64,000 nt of DNA, taken from assembly GCF_022682495.2 (NCBI RefSeq), contig NC_071389.1, positions 44,716,239-44,780,238 on the forward strand, written 5' to 3'. The position numbers were made by a program, and so were the translations under genes. Numbering within the stretch: the stretch's first letter is position 1; every line of letters begins with the position of its first letter. The DNA is from Desmodus rotundus. Taxonomy: Eukaryota > Chordata > Mammalia > Chiroptera > Phyllostomidae. The notes beneath the pieces are model-generated. The model made no database searches. It was not told the origin of the DNA and saw nothing but the letters and a program-made list of their open reading frames with translations. Of this stretch, positions 46,730 to 58,539 are shown piece by piece.

Positions 46730-48820
46730 AATTTTAAGTGTCTGGAACATATTATCCTATTAACTTGAAATATCTACTATTCCACTCTCTACTATCTAAC
46801 TGAACCATCAGAAGAAACGCTTTGGAAGAACTTGTGCTTTTTTCTAAACATAACGAAAATAAGTATTATTTTTTCCTTTCATATGAATCCAGGTGGGAAC
46901 CATCTTTGCTACCTATTAGCTGCCAAAAATGGTTATAGGACATGAGCCACGGCGCAGGAATCTCAGAAAGCCCACCCCATCAATTCTCATCCCCATTCCC
47001 TTTATCTTTATCAACATAGCTTAGAAATAGGAAAAAAACCCACAAACAGCTCAACCTGCTCATATATCATCAAATAGTTTTTCATCCTTCACATAGTTCC
47101 AAATATCTTTTTCCCTTCCACAGATTTCTCTCACTCAGGAACCAAATATACTACCCCTAGTGAGGAAGTATGTAGTAAAATACAAAAATAAATTATCCTA
47201 GCATCTTCAGAAATCATAGGCTTGATTCTTAGACCGCATTAAGGAAGAGATCTCGAGTTCATCTTGGGCTCTTGACTTCTGAAGCCGGTTCATCTGCTCC
47301 ACGATGCCCAAGCAGAGATTTCCCCTCAGCTCTGTTGTTGGCTAGGTTATTTCTAACCTAGCCAACGACTCATTTCTTCTGGTGGACTTATTTCAGAGTC
47401 CTCAGTGAGGTGCTGCCACAAGGCTAGCGGAATTAAAGACCCCATTTTTTTTGCATTTACCTTATTTACCTCTTTTTTAAATCTCTTTGACTTGTTAGCT
47501 CTTTCTAGATGGAAAATACAGGATTAGTAAACATAATGTACTGTAGTTTGAATTTGTGTAGGATTCTGGGTTCTTAAAATATTCTTTCCTACCCTTTAAC
47601 ATCAGAGTTCAGACTCAGTTTTTTGGTGGGATATTCTTTTTCCAGTTGATTTCTGCAACAACTTTCCTTCAAGCCAAAGTGGAGAAAATCTTCTGCATTA
47701 GATACTTTTCTGCTTTCAGAATAAATTATAGGGGGTAGAAAAGTTTTTATTACGCAGAATTTGAAATACACACATGATTTTTTTCTTGAAGGCACATTTC
47801 AAGTTTCACTTAGAGTTAGAGAAACTTACTTAGAGCGCGAGGTTAATTTCGCTTTGACGTGACTTCCGTTTTTATTTCCTTGAAGAGAACTGCTTTGTTT
47901 CATTTGTTTGGTCATTGATTCCTTATGTAATGCCAGCATCCCACAGAACCCCCAAATGTAGAAAGAGTAGGACCACATCATTGTCAACTTATCCGTCCAC
48001 TTCTACATATGGCTGGAATAATTGTGAGCTATTTGAGTGCCAGAACATTTTTCCAAATACATTATTTCTAAGTTACAGGTCCCATTATACTGGGCGTGGT
48101 GACCCTCTCAGAATAAAGCTCTCATACTTTATGCCATCTGGTGGTTGATGAGAAAACATGCAGATCAGATAATATTTGCTGCTTTTAAATTTTGGAGTTG
48201 ATGAGTAAGAAAACACTAAATAAAGTTTTTAAAAGATATTACATTTATCTATAATTTTTTATCTGTGTAATTTTATGTGGCATAAACTTGTGAGTATGCA
48301 AAAATCTTAAGTGTGGTGGAATCAACTTCTTTTCCAATAATTAAAAGTCTCATATTCATCAAAATACATGAGGTATAATAAAGGTATTAATCCATAGAGA
48401 TGTGAGTGCAGAGTGTTTGGGAATCTCTGGAAGTGAGTAATTGGTCTATATGTGCATGCAAAATCATACCATTATGTATCTTTCTGTTCTTATGTTTGGA
48501 AATGCTTTTCTTACACTGAAATTTTCTATTAGGAAACCAAGCAAATGCAAATTGAGAATCTTTCATCTGTATAGTGTTCGGGAAAAAGAGAGACCTGTCT
48601 TTCCTGCTTCATATACCTTCTCCAACTGTCCTCCCATCCCTTCGTCAACCAAGACCCAATTCTTAAGCCACACTGAACTATCTTTTCCATTATTTGGGGA
48701 CATAATATCTTTTTATCACTCTGTGCTTCTTCCTGGGATATGTTGCCCGGCAGGGTCTCTGCTGGTGTTCTATAGTCAGGATTCGGTCTGGGTAAGAGGC
48801 AGAACATGGGGTGCTTAAAA
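46730..48820. other. UBE2U intron, no gene seen
   Basis: Contains the 13-bp perfect hairpin at 47337-47366 and otherwise unique AT-rich DNA. I recognise no exon. Confidence 0.45.
47337..47366. repeat. Perfect 13-bp inverted repeat, 4-base loop
   Basis: GTTGGCTAGGTTA, loop TTTC, TAACCTAGCCAAC. The stem is exact and would fold as a short strong hairpin. No T-run follows and no transposon ends are seen. Confidence 0.95.
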
Positions 48821-48824
48821 ACTG

Positions 48825-49070
48825 CAGGGAATCACGTTGGAGCCAGACTGCTTGGACTAGGCCTTGGCTCTCCCAGTCACCAACTTTGTGACCTTGGGCA
48901 ATTTATGTGAATTCCTTGTGCCTCAGTTTCCTTCTCTCTTATATGGCAGTAATTACTGTACCTACCTTTGTGGGAGGAAGGTTGTGAGGATTAAACAAAT
49001 TCGTACATCTAAAATGCTCCCAGTTGTGTCTGGAACATAGCAAGTACTCGTCAGGTTCTCTGTCCTTCCT
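48825..49070 (+). repeat. MIR SINE
   Basis: Well-preserved sense MIR: 'cgttggagccagactgcttg', 'ccaactttgtgaccttgggc', 'ttgtgcctcagtttccttct', 'gtacctacctttgtgggagg' and 'catagcaagtactcgtcag'. Confidence 0.88.
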
Positions 49071-49129
49071 GCTCTTCCTGCTGTGGCTCTGGTTCCAGTT
49101 CCCGACGGAAGCATCTTCCCTAGGACGCA

Positions 49130-49320
49130 GCACGGGGAAGGAGCATGGGCTTTCGTGAGTGACAGGCCTTGGAGAAATTCTTACCCGCAGTGAGCTTGTT
49201 ACAGGTGGATAACATTACCTATCTTGCAAAGTTGTTTGCATTTGATCTCTGGAATGAGATCGCATATAAAATTATATAGTGTTGACACTTGGACATTCAA
49301 TAAATATTAGTTCCTGTGCT
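49130..49320 (+). repeat. MIR-like SINE fragment
   Basis: Sense-strand remains: 'aggagcatgggctttcgtga', 'gtggataacattacctatct' and 'cattcaataaatattagttc'. Confidence 0.5.
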
Positions 49321-49539
49321 GGGAGAGATAAAAGCCCATGCCCACTGACTTTTCAAATAAAAACAGCCTGTCAGAAACATGTAAAAATTGTAAAATTTTT
49401 TCAAGTTAGGAAAAAATACCCCTCATGACCACATTTATTTAGTCCATTTGTGTGCATGTTCTCCCCCTCCCCCTTACCATCTCTTCTGCCTAGCGAAGTA
49501 CTTCACAAGGAAGGCGTGAGCATCCACCTCAGTGCCTCT

Positions 49540-49735
49540 CTGTGAAAGCGTCCCTGACGTCCTCTGACTCCACAGTGCTCTGTCCCTAGCTCTCCCAGCC
49601 CGTGGTGCGGGACTTCGTCTCCTCATGAGCAATGGCCAGGGCAGGGCCATTCTTTAGCTGTGTATTTCTGAACTTAGCATAGTGACCTGGCCAACTAGCA
49701 GGCACTCAATTAGAGTTTGCAGAATGGTGCATCCT
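49540..49735 (+). repeat. L2 LINE 3' fragment
   Basis: 'gtgctctgtccctagctctc', 'ggccagggcagggccattct', then 'ctagcaggcactcaattaga' is the L2 3' end in sense orientation. Confidence 0.6.
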
Positions 49736-50689
49736 TACCCTGTTTCCCCACTTAATAGGATTAAATGTGAAGACAGTCCACTTTCAGAAAAATAAAATGT
49801 AGGTGCTAACTTCTACTAAGGCCCATTCGAGTATAGAGATTATGGTTCTATTTTGAGAATTCTAAGGATGTAGTCATAGAACAGTGATTGAAAACTGGAA
49901 ATATAAATGACTGTCATGAATATTTGATGAAAATTCTTAAGTTCCACACATGATTGTAGTTAGTATTACTAGGAACCCGTTGTCATAATAAGCAGCTCAT
50001 AAATATCCATGAATCGATCATGTGGTTTGGTGTGCATTTCCATAGCTTTTTTTCTTTCCTGTTGCCTTGCCTGTCTTTGGCTATTCATGCAAATGCTTCA
50101 TTCCAACCAAGGCATGGGCCGAATATGAATCTAGAATCTAATCAGTAGTTCATATTTATTTTCCATAGAGAAGTAGTAGAAGATACAAAATCAGAAAGCA
50201 GTGCAAGCTGGATTTTTAAAAAATATTTTCTTACTTATGCACATACAAAACTATTTTATGTCATACTTTGTAGCTAATGATTGCTTATGTGGTAATAGGA
50301 AGATCTATACTAGAAGTCTAAGCTTTGTCAGCCAGAAAGTTATCTAAATAAATGTTGTCAGTTCTGGAGAAGTTTTACCTTCTCTTTAGCTTGAGAAAGT
50401 ACTGTTGCTCTTGTCTATCCATTGCAGGTACAGCGGGAACAGGAACTAACAGGGAAGTACCTACTGCGTGCAGGGCACTCTCCCTTCATTTCCTAATGTA
50501 ATACTGGCCATGCTGCGGAGCAGTTACACCTCCAAGTGTACGCACGCATCTCCACGTGTAACTGCCATCACATCCACCTTCAAAGCCACAAATCAACCTA
50601 TGCTCCAACTCAAAGCTCTTCCCTCATTATACAGCTTCAAGGTAAGGTTCTTAGCCTCCCTATTCAACTAAACTGTCACCCCTACGTCT

Positions 50690-50800
50690 TCTCCACAGAA
50701 GTTCAGGAACAGTAGAGACAGCTATTATATACAGTTTACTAATGAGGGAAACATGAGGCACAGAGGGATTAACCAACCTGTCTGGAGTTATGGATTAGCA
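50690..50800 (-). repeat. MIR SINE fragment
   Basis: 'tttactaatgagggaaacat' and 'gaggcacagagggattaacc' correspond to the antisense MIR core. Confidence 0.55.
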
Positions 50801-51439
50801 CATACTGTATTTGAAAACTAAAACTACATTATTTATTTGCCTATTAATATGTGCTAATTTAAAAGCTTAAAATTTTAAGGTAAGTGTTAAAATAATATTA
50901 CCTACTCAATTATAAGCACAAATCAAGCCCAGCTTCTACACTTTGTTTCTTTTCTTTGTTTTGGTTTTAGTCAATTTCAACTTTTATTATTAAACAATGT
51001 TACTTCTGTTCTCTCTACATGAAAAATTAACATGTTATGATAAATACCAGCATAAAACTTTCTTATGTTTATAAAACATACTCCAGACTTTGTTTTACTA
51101 TTTTTTAAATTAGGATTTAATATATGTTGTTTCTACGTTCCTGCAGTATCTAATTCTGTATGTGCTTTAACTCACAAAAATATGTGATCTTCCTTTAGCA
51201 TAACTATGTTTGATTTCTTTCTAGTTATATAGAAAACATTTATGCTGAGTACATTAATTTAATGTACAGTTGTGCTATTATTTCAGAATTATTGAAGTTA
51301 AACATTGTTTTTATAGGTTTTCATAGTTATATATTTAATGCATATATTTTTATTCCCCAAAGCTTAAACCTTGGATGCCATCTTGTGGTGTAAAAGAGAA
51401 TTGGCAATAGAATGAGCATTGAAAATGATCCCTTTAAAA

Positions 51440-51575
51440 TATACAGAGAGGACACATGGACAAAACCAAGGGGGAGGATGGAGGCGGGGGAGGGAGGTGG
51501 GTTTGGCTGGGGTGGGGTGGAGGGGTGGGGAGAAAATGCAGACAACTGTAATTGAACAACAATTAAAAAAATGTT
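51440..51575 (+). mobile_element. 5'-truncated bat L1 3' end
   Basis: The segment from 'atacagagaggacacatgga' through the G-rich stretch to 'gacaactgtaattgaacaac' and an A-rich tail is the bat L1 3' terminus. The G-rich run and terminal motif are shared with 39391-39487 (opposite strand). Confidence 0.7.
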
Positions 51576-51599
51576 TAATTTAAAAAAAAGAATGAAAAA

Positions 51600-52414
51600 T
51601 CCTATTGATTTATTGATTTAAAATCTTAATTATATATGTACATGTTTTTATATGTGTTTTTTCATATATATGTAACCTTTTCACTGAAATATTTTTGTTT
51701 TATTTCCTCATTTATAATATTTCAATAAACAAGTTAACAATGAAAAATAAATAAATAAAAATAAAATATACATAGAGACAAAGGGGGAAAAAATCTGTGT
51801 TTAAAAATAATTTCTTCCCAGAAACTGCTTAGTCTCCTTTTGGATGTGGAGAAAAGGAGTTCAGTACTTCAAGAAGCATTCAAATAGCTCAAGTCCTCTT
51901 TATTTTTCCCTTAAATGTAACACTTTATGATACTCGACCACCCAGGTTTCTTTCATATATACATAACAGATTTTTGTTAGACAACTACTATGTACTCTTA
52001 CATTTGTCGGCAAAAGCATCCAGGAAATATGAAACTGTCTCCATTTTAAAAAGAAGGAGTACAGAAAAAGGTGTTTTGGTTTTTTTTAATTCCCTAAGGT
52101 TGAAATTAAAATCCAGGCCTGCCGGCTGCTACAACCCATGCATTTTTCTACTGGATCAAGCATCAGCTCAGACCCTGAAAACCCAGGGGTGTTTTTGGAT
52201 ACAGGTAGAAGACATGATTCAAGAGATGCTGTTGTGGAAGGAAAGAAAGTATCACCACTTGTCTGGGGAACAACACAAATAAGGCTCTTCTGTTTTGTGG
52301 AATTGCTCTTTCAGTCTCAGAAAATAGCTATCATGTCTTTCTCCCACCTCCCCTCAAGTATTCTCTTTTTCTGAATAAACGCAATTAGAAAGCGTTCTCG
52401 GACTCGATTGCAAC
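51600..52414. other. UBE2U intron, no gene seen
   Basis: AT-rich with an AAATAAATAAAAATAAA simple stretch near 51747-51765. No exon is recognised. Confidence 0.45.
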
Positions 52415-53172
52415 GTGTGTGTGTGTGTGGAGGCTTCCCATACCACCAAGCAATTGTCAGATGCCAGCAAATTCTTCAAACGCCACTTCCAAACCCAGGT
52501 TGTTACTTGCACTTCTGACCGACTGACTGGCTATAATTTAGAAGTTCCCATGAACCCCTCCTCAGGTTTTGCTAGAACAGAACACAGAGCTTAAGAAAAC
52601 CTTTTTACTCACTAGATTGTAGATTTATTACAAAGGATATTAAATGATATGAATCAGTAGCCAAATGAAGAGATGAATCGGGCAAGGTCCCGAAAGAAGG
52701 AGTTCTGTCCTCATTGATCTTGGGACCCAGCCCAGTGGCATGTGGAAGCAGGATAGTTCCCTAATGCGGAAATCTCTGAAAAAAAAAAAGAAAAACACAC
52801 AAAAAAAACAGACTGTATGAGCTGTCTTTATTTCCTTATTTGGGTTTTTATGGAGATTTCATTTTGTAGTCATGGTTGACTAAGTCATTGGCCATTAAAG
52901 ATTGATTCGACCTCAAGCCCCTCTCCCCTCCTCAGAAATCAGGGGGTGAGACTGAAAGTTCCAATCCTCAAACCACATAGTTGGCTCTTACTGGTAACCA
53001 GCCCCCACCCTTGGGTGGGGTCCAAAAGTCACCTCATTAACCTCATAACAAGAGACACCATCGTTGCTGTCATCACTTAGGTAATTCCAGGGAGGGGGTG
53101 GGAGCTCCGTGCCAGAATCGGGGACGCGGACCAAATATATTATTTCTCATTACAAGTCACAATATCACACAC
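52415..53172 (-). mobile_element. Solitary endogenous-retrovirus LTR
   Basis: Read on the minus strand it starts 'tgtgatattgtgacttgtaa' and passes 'ggtgacttttggaccccacc', 'gattggaactttcagtctca' (approximate orientation) and 'agaaatctccataaaaaccc' (TATA-like). It has a polyadenylation signal AATAAA in 'gtaataaatctacaatct' and ends in a (CA)n stretch opposite 52415-52429. The text matches a common mammalian LTR whose family name I cannot fix. There are no viral genes; it is an old regulatory relic. Confidence 0.65.
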
Positions 53173-54012
53173 ACCCAGTTCTTTCAACTGCTTTTTAAAA
53201 TGAATTCTGTATTTTTATTGTTCCCCTCTATGGATGTAATTCATTTCATCAACTTTTCTCTCAGAATGTAGTGCCAAAGCTCAACCATAGATTTCTGGCT
53301 GTAGCACGGAATCTGGTGGAGCCTCCTATGTCATAAACACCACGGCTCAAGGCTGCCCTCCCCTTCATCTCTCTCCAAAAACACATATTGGGCTTTCTTT
53401 TCTTTCTAAGAAAATTGCTCCTTTGATACAGCTCCCACATAGAACACTCTTTTGAGGGGTCTCTCTGTCTCTTCCTCTTCCTCTCCCCCATACTTTTATC
53501 CTCAACAGCCCACCCCCACCTTCCATCCCCCCACCTCCCCCTGCCCGCCCCCACCCCGTGGCCACAGGAATTCAATAACCTGGATCAGCTTAGGCCTGGG
53601 TCTGAGCAAGGTGAGAGTGAGGAGGGCTCTGGTGCCCCAGAGGCATATTAGACCGTGTTCTGCCTGAAAGGAGGAACCACAAGGAAGCCAAGAAGTCCTC
53701 TTAGAACATTACCAAAAATCAGATTACCAGATGTAAGGATACAATAAGTTTTATGACCCTCGTAATGAACATAGCAAGCTATTTCAAGACCTAGCAATTC
53801 ACATTGCTACCAAAGTTACTGAAAATTTGAAATGAACAAGCATTAGGGTGTTTTACTTTTTAACTTAATAATTATGGCATCTTTATAGGCATTTAATTTG
53901 CATTTCTTTAGTAATACAGAATACTTTTGTTTTTAGTTATAAAAGCAAATGTTTGAATAAAAAAGGTAATATTAGTCTATAGGTTTTTTTTGAAAACAAA
54001 GATTTATCAGTA
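53173..54012. other. UBE2U intron, no gene seen
   Basis: Contains a C-rich tract (53500-53560, 'ccccacctccccctgcccgc') that opens frames on both strands by composition alone. No exon is recognised. Confidence 0.5.
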
Positions 54013-55495
54013 GGAGAGAAAAGGTATACATCAATTAATATAGGGGGGATCACAACTCCTGATATCAAACTATACTACAAAGCCACTATAATCAAAACAG
54101 TCTGGCATAAGAACAGACACATAGATCAATGGAACAGAATAGGGAGCCCAGAAATAAACTCATGTCTGTATGGTCAGTTAACATTTGACATAGAAGGCAT
54201 GACCGTATGATGAAGTAAAAATAGTCTCTTCCATAAATGGTGTTGGGACATCTGAAATGGTACATGCGAAAAAATGAAACTAGACCACCAACTTGTGCCA
54301 TGCACCAGAATAAACTCAAAATGGATAAAAGACTTAAACAAGCCATGACACCATAAAAGTCCTACAGGAAAACAGGCAGTAAAACTTCAGATATCCCACA
54401 CGGCAATATTTTTGCTGATACATCCTCTAGAACAAGGGACATAAAGGAAAGAATAAACAAATTGGACTACATCAAATTAAAAAGCTTCTGCACAGCTAAA
54501 GAAAACATCAGCAAAATGAAAAGGGAACCAACATATGTGAAAACATATGTGCCAATGCTACCTCAGACAAGGGTTTGATCTTCAAAATATATAAAGAACT
54601 TGCACGACTCCACACCAGGAAGACAAACAATCCAATTAAAAATGGGCAAAGGACCCGAACAGACACTTCTCTAGGGAGGATAAACAGAGAGCACATGGGC
54701 ATATGAAAGGTTGCTCAGCATCACTAGCCATCAGAGAGATGCAAATTAAAACCACAATGAGATACCACTTCACACCGTTGAGAATGTCCATCATTAACAA
54801 ATCAACAAACAAGTGTTGGAGAGGATGCGGAGAAAAGGGAACCCTAGTGGACTGTTGTTGGGAATGCAGACTGGTGCAGCTGCTGTGGAAAACAGTATGG
54901 AATTTCCTCAGAAAACTAAACATAGAACTTCCTTTTGACCCAGTGATTCCACAGCTGGGATTATATCCCACGAACCATGAAACACCAATTCAAAAGAACC
55001 TATGCACCCCAATGTTCATAGCATTATAAACAGTAGCCAAGTGCTGGAAACAGCCTCAGTGACCATCAGTAAATGAGTAGATTAAAAAACTATGCTACAT
55101 TTACACAATGGAATACTATGTAGCAGAAAGGAAGGAGCTCCTACCCTTTTCAACAGCATGGATGGAACTGGAGAGCATTATGCTAAGTGAAATAAGCCAG
55201 GCGGTAAAAGACAAATACAATATGATCTCACCTATAAGTGGAACCTAATGAATAAAATAAACAAATGAGCAAAATAGAACCAGAGGCATTGAAACAAGGA
55301 ACAAACTGACAGGGACCAGAGGAAAGGGGAGAGGGAGGAGGGAGGAAAGAAGGGGAAGGGCCTAGTTAAAGAACAAATGTAAATGATCCGTGGACATGGA
55401 CAACAGGGTGGGGGTTGACTGTGGGAGGGTGGGTGGGCAGGCAGGGGAGAGTAATAGAGGAAATTGGGACAAACGTAATAGAACAACAATAAAAA
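54013..55495 (+). mobile_element. 5'-truncated L1, ORF2 C-terminus
   Basis: Sense L1 from 'actcctgatatcaaactata' through 'aaatgggcaaaggacccgaa', 'ggttgctcagcatcactagc' and 'gagaggatgcggagaaaagg' to 'tatgatctcacctataagtg' and the tail 'agaacaacaataaaaaaagg'. An open stretch at 54703-55029 encodes the ORF2p C-terminus (Trp-Asn-Phe-Leu-Arg-Lys-Leu-Asn). Other frames are interrupted. It is moderately old. Confidence 0.9.
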
Positions 55496-55649
55496 AAGGA
55501 GATATAAATCAAGTAATGTTATTTTCTAAAGTTATGTTTATCCTGAGGAAAATAAGATTCTAATGATTTTTTTTTCACACACAAAGCTCACAGAGGGCTA
55601 GAAATAGTTCATGTTCCTGCTAGGTAGAGTGGCAAGACCTCTCAATTCA

Positions 55650-56990
55650 AGGCACATTGGATGGAGACTTCAGAAGGGTCCTGCCTTGGCAGTGGGGTTA
55701 TGTTATCCCCCAAATTAAAGCTGTTCTAGACCCACAAGAAAGCTCATACATAAGCCTTGAAGATATCAAACTGATTTGCAATATGTTAGCTGGACCTTGT
55801 TCAATACAACAAAAACGGAAACAATGTACAAACATATTTAAAGGAATATAACAAAGTTCACCTCCAAAAATAAAATTTACAGTATCCCACATTCTATCCA
55901 AGTGTCCAGTCATGCAAATAAGCAGGAAAATATAACCCATAACCAAAAGAAAACTCTAGCAATATAAATAAATCCATAAATGTTAGAAATAATAGAATTA
56001 GTAGATATGAATCTTGAAGCAGCTATTATACATCTTATAATACAATATGTATTCAAGAATACAAAGAAAACCAAAAATATGATGAAAAGAAATAGAAGAT
56101 ACACAAAAGACCATCTAGAAAGAAAATAAGTAAAAAATGTTTTAAATTTACACTGTATGGAAAGAGCAGCAAATTAGCCACTGTAGAAGAAATGACCCAC
56201 GAACTTGAAAATGTAGCAATATGAACTCTTGAAAATAAGCATATAGAGAAAAAAGACTGCAAAAAAAGGCCTCAGCGAGCTGTGTGACGATATCAAATGG
56301 TATAATTTACATGTAATTAGTGTCTCAGAGAAGAAGTGACAGAAAAAATACGTGAAGAAATAATTATGGTTGAATATTTTCCAAAAAATATTTGTTAGAA
56401 GCTATAAACTCAGACACTAAGTTTGATGAATCCCAGGAAACAAAAATGTAAAGAAGCCACACCGAGGCACATTATAATGTGCCTTAATAAAATCGCTGAG
56501 TTTAGTGGTAAAGTGAAAAGTCTTCAAAGCAGCAAAGGATAAAATGAGCACACACATCACATGTAGCGGGACAAAGATAAGAAAACCAGTAACTTCACAT
56601 CAGAAATCTTGCAAGCCAAAGATAATGAATGACAATTTTAGAGTGCTTGAAAGGTAGAAATTGTTAACGCAGAATTTTATACCCAGTGAAAATCTCTCTA
56701 AAATGAAGGTAAGAAAAAGACTTTTTCAAGCCAATAAATTCAACCACATAGATGAAATGAACACACTTCTTGGAAGACAGCATCTACCAAGACTCACTAA
56801 AACATAATGGATAACCTGAATAATCCTAGTCTAATCAAAAAATTGAATTGATAGCTAAAACGTCTTGACACAAAGACAACTCTAAGCCCAGATGGCTTCA
56901 CTGGAGAATTTTTGCAGACATTCAAGAAAACTGTAATACCAATGTACACAAACTTTCAGAAAGGCAATGTTTGCCAATATAACTAGCTAA
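55650..56990 (+). repeat. Old L1 ORF1/ORF2 fragment
   Basis: The sense lines 'agaaatcttgcaagccaaag', 'gaattttatacccagtgaaa', 'gaaggtaagaaaaagacttt' and 'actctaagcccagatggctt' belong to ORF1 and the 5' part of ORF2 of an ancient L1. Heavily mutated. Confidence 0.7.
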
Positions 56991-57004
56991 GATGAGGCTG
57001 TACT

Positions 57005-57335
57005 GGTCTAACTTGGGCATTAAATTCAGTGACTGGTGTTCTTATAAGGAAGGAAGGGACATAGGTACATACGGGGAAGAGGCCGTATCTCCAGAGAGGC
57101 AGAGATTGGAGTGAGGCAGCTGCAGTGCTGGGAATGAAGGACTGCTGGAAGCCAGCAGACGTTAGGAAGAAGCGGGGGGCATTCTTCCCAAGAGCCTGAA
57201 GAAGGAGAATGGCCCCGCCAACACGTAATTCCAGACTGTAGTCTTCAGAACTGTGGGAGAATAAATTTCTTATTTTAAGTCCCGAAGTGTATGGTCATCT
57301 CACACGGAGGCCCCAGAAAACTAATACACCTTGCT
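57005..57335 (+). mobile_element. MLT1-type MaLR LTR fragment
   Basis: 3' half of an MLT1-like LTR: 'gactggtgttcttataagga', 'gagattggagtgaggcagct', 'gtcttcagaactgtgggaga', 'ataaatttcttattttaagt' and 'gccccagaaaactaatacac'. It ends about 270 bases before the last UBE2U exon seen. Confidence 0.8.
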
Positions 57336-57607
57336 CTATTAAATGATGTTTTTAAATTACATTTACAGTATTAACCTTAAGTCATGTTTGTTTGCTTTTC
57401 TAACTACTCTTCTGTTGAGAACACAACCGAGGACAATCTCAGTTTGCCATTGCATCAGTCAACACTCAACAGGGCGCCGTGTTCAAAACCCATCACTCTG
57501 CTCATCGGCTTCATTTGATTGGTTTGCTTTGTTTTGCTCAAAAGTTAATGTAAACTTCCCAAAATTCACTTGGGAAATTATGTAATTTCTTCTTTTTCTT
57601 ATTCTAG

Positions 57608-57702
57608 GTTTGCTTCTGCCATGGCCCAGTATGCTAGAGAATATAACAGGCCTTACACATCCAATTACCAAACCAAAATCATTCATCCCTGCCCAAGTCC
57701 AA
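57608..57702 (+). pseudogene. UBE2U: UBE2U coding exon, last one identified
   Basis: Acceptor TTCTTATTCTAG (ending 57607) and donor CCAA|GTAAAT (57703) bound a 95-base open block. Its phase fits the two bases left by the exon at 46642. It reads Lys-Phe-Ala-Ser-Ala-Met-Ala-Gln-Tyr-Ala-Arg-Glu-Tyr-Asn-Arg-Pro-Tyr-Thr-Ser-Asn and then Tyr-Gln-Thr-Lys-Ile-Ile-His-Pro. Similarity to human UBE2U at this point is weak by memory (Lys-Tyr at the start and Ala-Arg in register), so assignment rests mainly on phase, strand and position. Exons further 3' were not found before 64000. Confidence 0.6.
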
Positions 57703-58169
57703 GTAAATTGAGATCAGCCTTTTTTTTTTTTTTGCTTTGTTTTTAGAACTAAAATATTAGTCCTTACAATAAATTTTAAAATTTTTGTTAGTTTAATTAA
57801 GTTTAAATATATGAGGCTTAATTTTGTGTTCTCCTTTTAAGGTTGATTTAACTCTTTCTGACAAACCAAATATTTTTTTAAAAGGAAATTACTTACATAA
57901 GAATTGGAGCTTTGAGAAAATGTGAATTACTTATACTTGCAAGCTCACTACACTATAATACACAATTTGAAAATCTAAGGCTAAGTTTCAAAATGTATAA
58001 AAGCATTCAAAACAAGCAAAAGACTAAATAAACTGATCCCTAAAACTCATTGTAGACTCAAAGATATGTGCAATATGGCTGAAAAGAAAGGAATAATGTT
58101 AGTTGAGTTGGTTTTGGTGCTCTTTTTGAAAATAACATTTTTCAAAGAAACATTTGGGATAGTTTGAGG

Positions 58170-58440
58170 GCAGGTCTTGTTTAGGAAGAGATAGCTAGAG
58201 ACTTACAGTAGAAATCAGCTAGTCCAGAAGAGAAAGGAGGAGAACTTGGATTTAGATAACAGGTCTGTGCAATTATGGGAAAGTCGCTTCACCTGAGAGC
58301 CTCAGTTTTATCACTTTCAGCTAGTACTGGGTACACAGAAAATGTTTCATAATTATTTGTCTCATAGGATTCTTGTGACTAAATGACTGTTTATATATGT
58401 AAAAATTCTTTGTGAACTGGAAAGCACTATAAGCTCTAGG
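58170..58440 (+). repeat. MIR SINE
   Basis: Sense MIR: 'gtgcaattatgggaaagtcg', 'cttcacctgagagcctcagt', 'ataggattcttgtgactaaa' and 'gtgaactggaaagcactata'. Confidence 0.65.
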
Positions 58441-58539
58441 GATTGTTTTTCTGCCACCTGTTCTTTAAACACAACAGCATACAAATGCTGGGCGCAGGCA
58501 ATAACCTTCATCCAGGGATTCTGCAAGGTTCCTGCACCC

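Larger units (their letters stand above)
15736..57702 (+). pseudogene. UBE2U: UBE2U locus, probably inactivated (exons spread over about 42 kb)
   Basis: UBE2U encodes a ubiquitin-conjugating E2 enzyme with a long C-terminal extension; in human it lies just downstream of ROR1 in the same orientation, as here. Seven exon-like blocks match human UBE2U as I remember it, in the right order and strand: 16096-16161, 18448-18530, about 21296-21430, 27562-27611, 36032-36117, 46642-46723 and 57608-57702. The first three are damaged: ACG where the start codon should be, an in-frame TAG at 18523-18525, and frame loss near the catalytic cysteine. The exon(s) for the rest of the E2 core, expected between 21.4 and 27.5 kb, were not found. 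The last four exons retain open frames and agreeing splice phases. Either the gene died recently, or a truncated protein from an internal start persists. Further 3' exons may lie beyond 64000. Confidence 0.75.

Noticed and set aside
53260..53670. Overlapping open frames on both strands
   Set aside because: They come from a C-rich low-complexity tract and lack homology.
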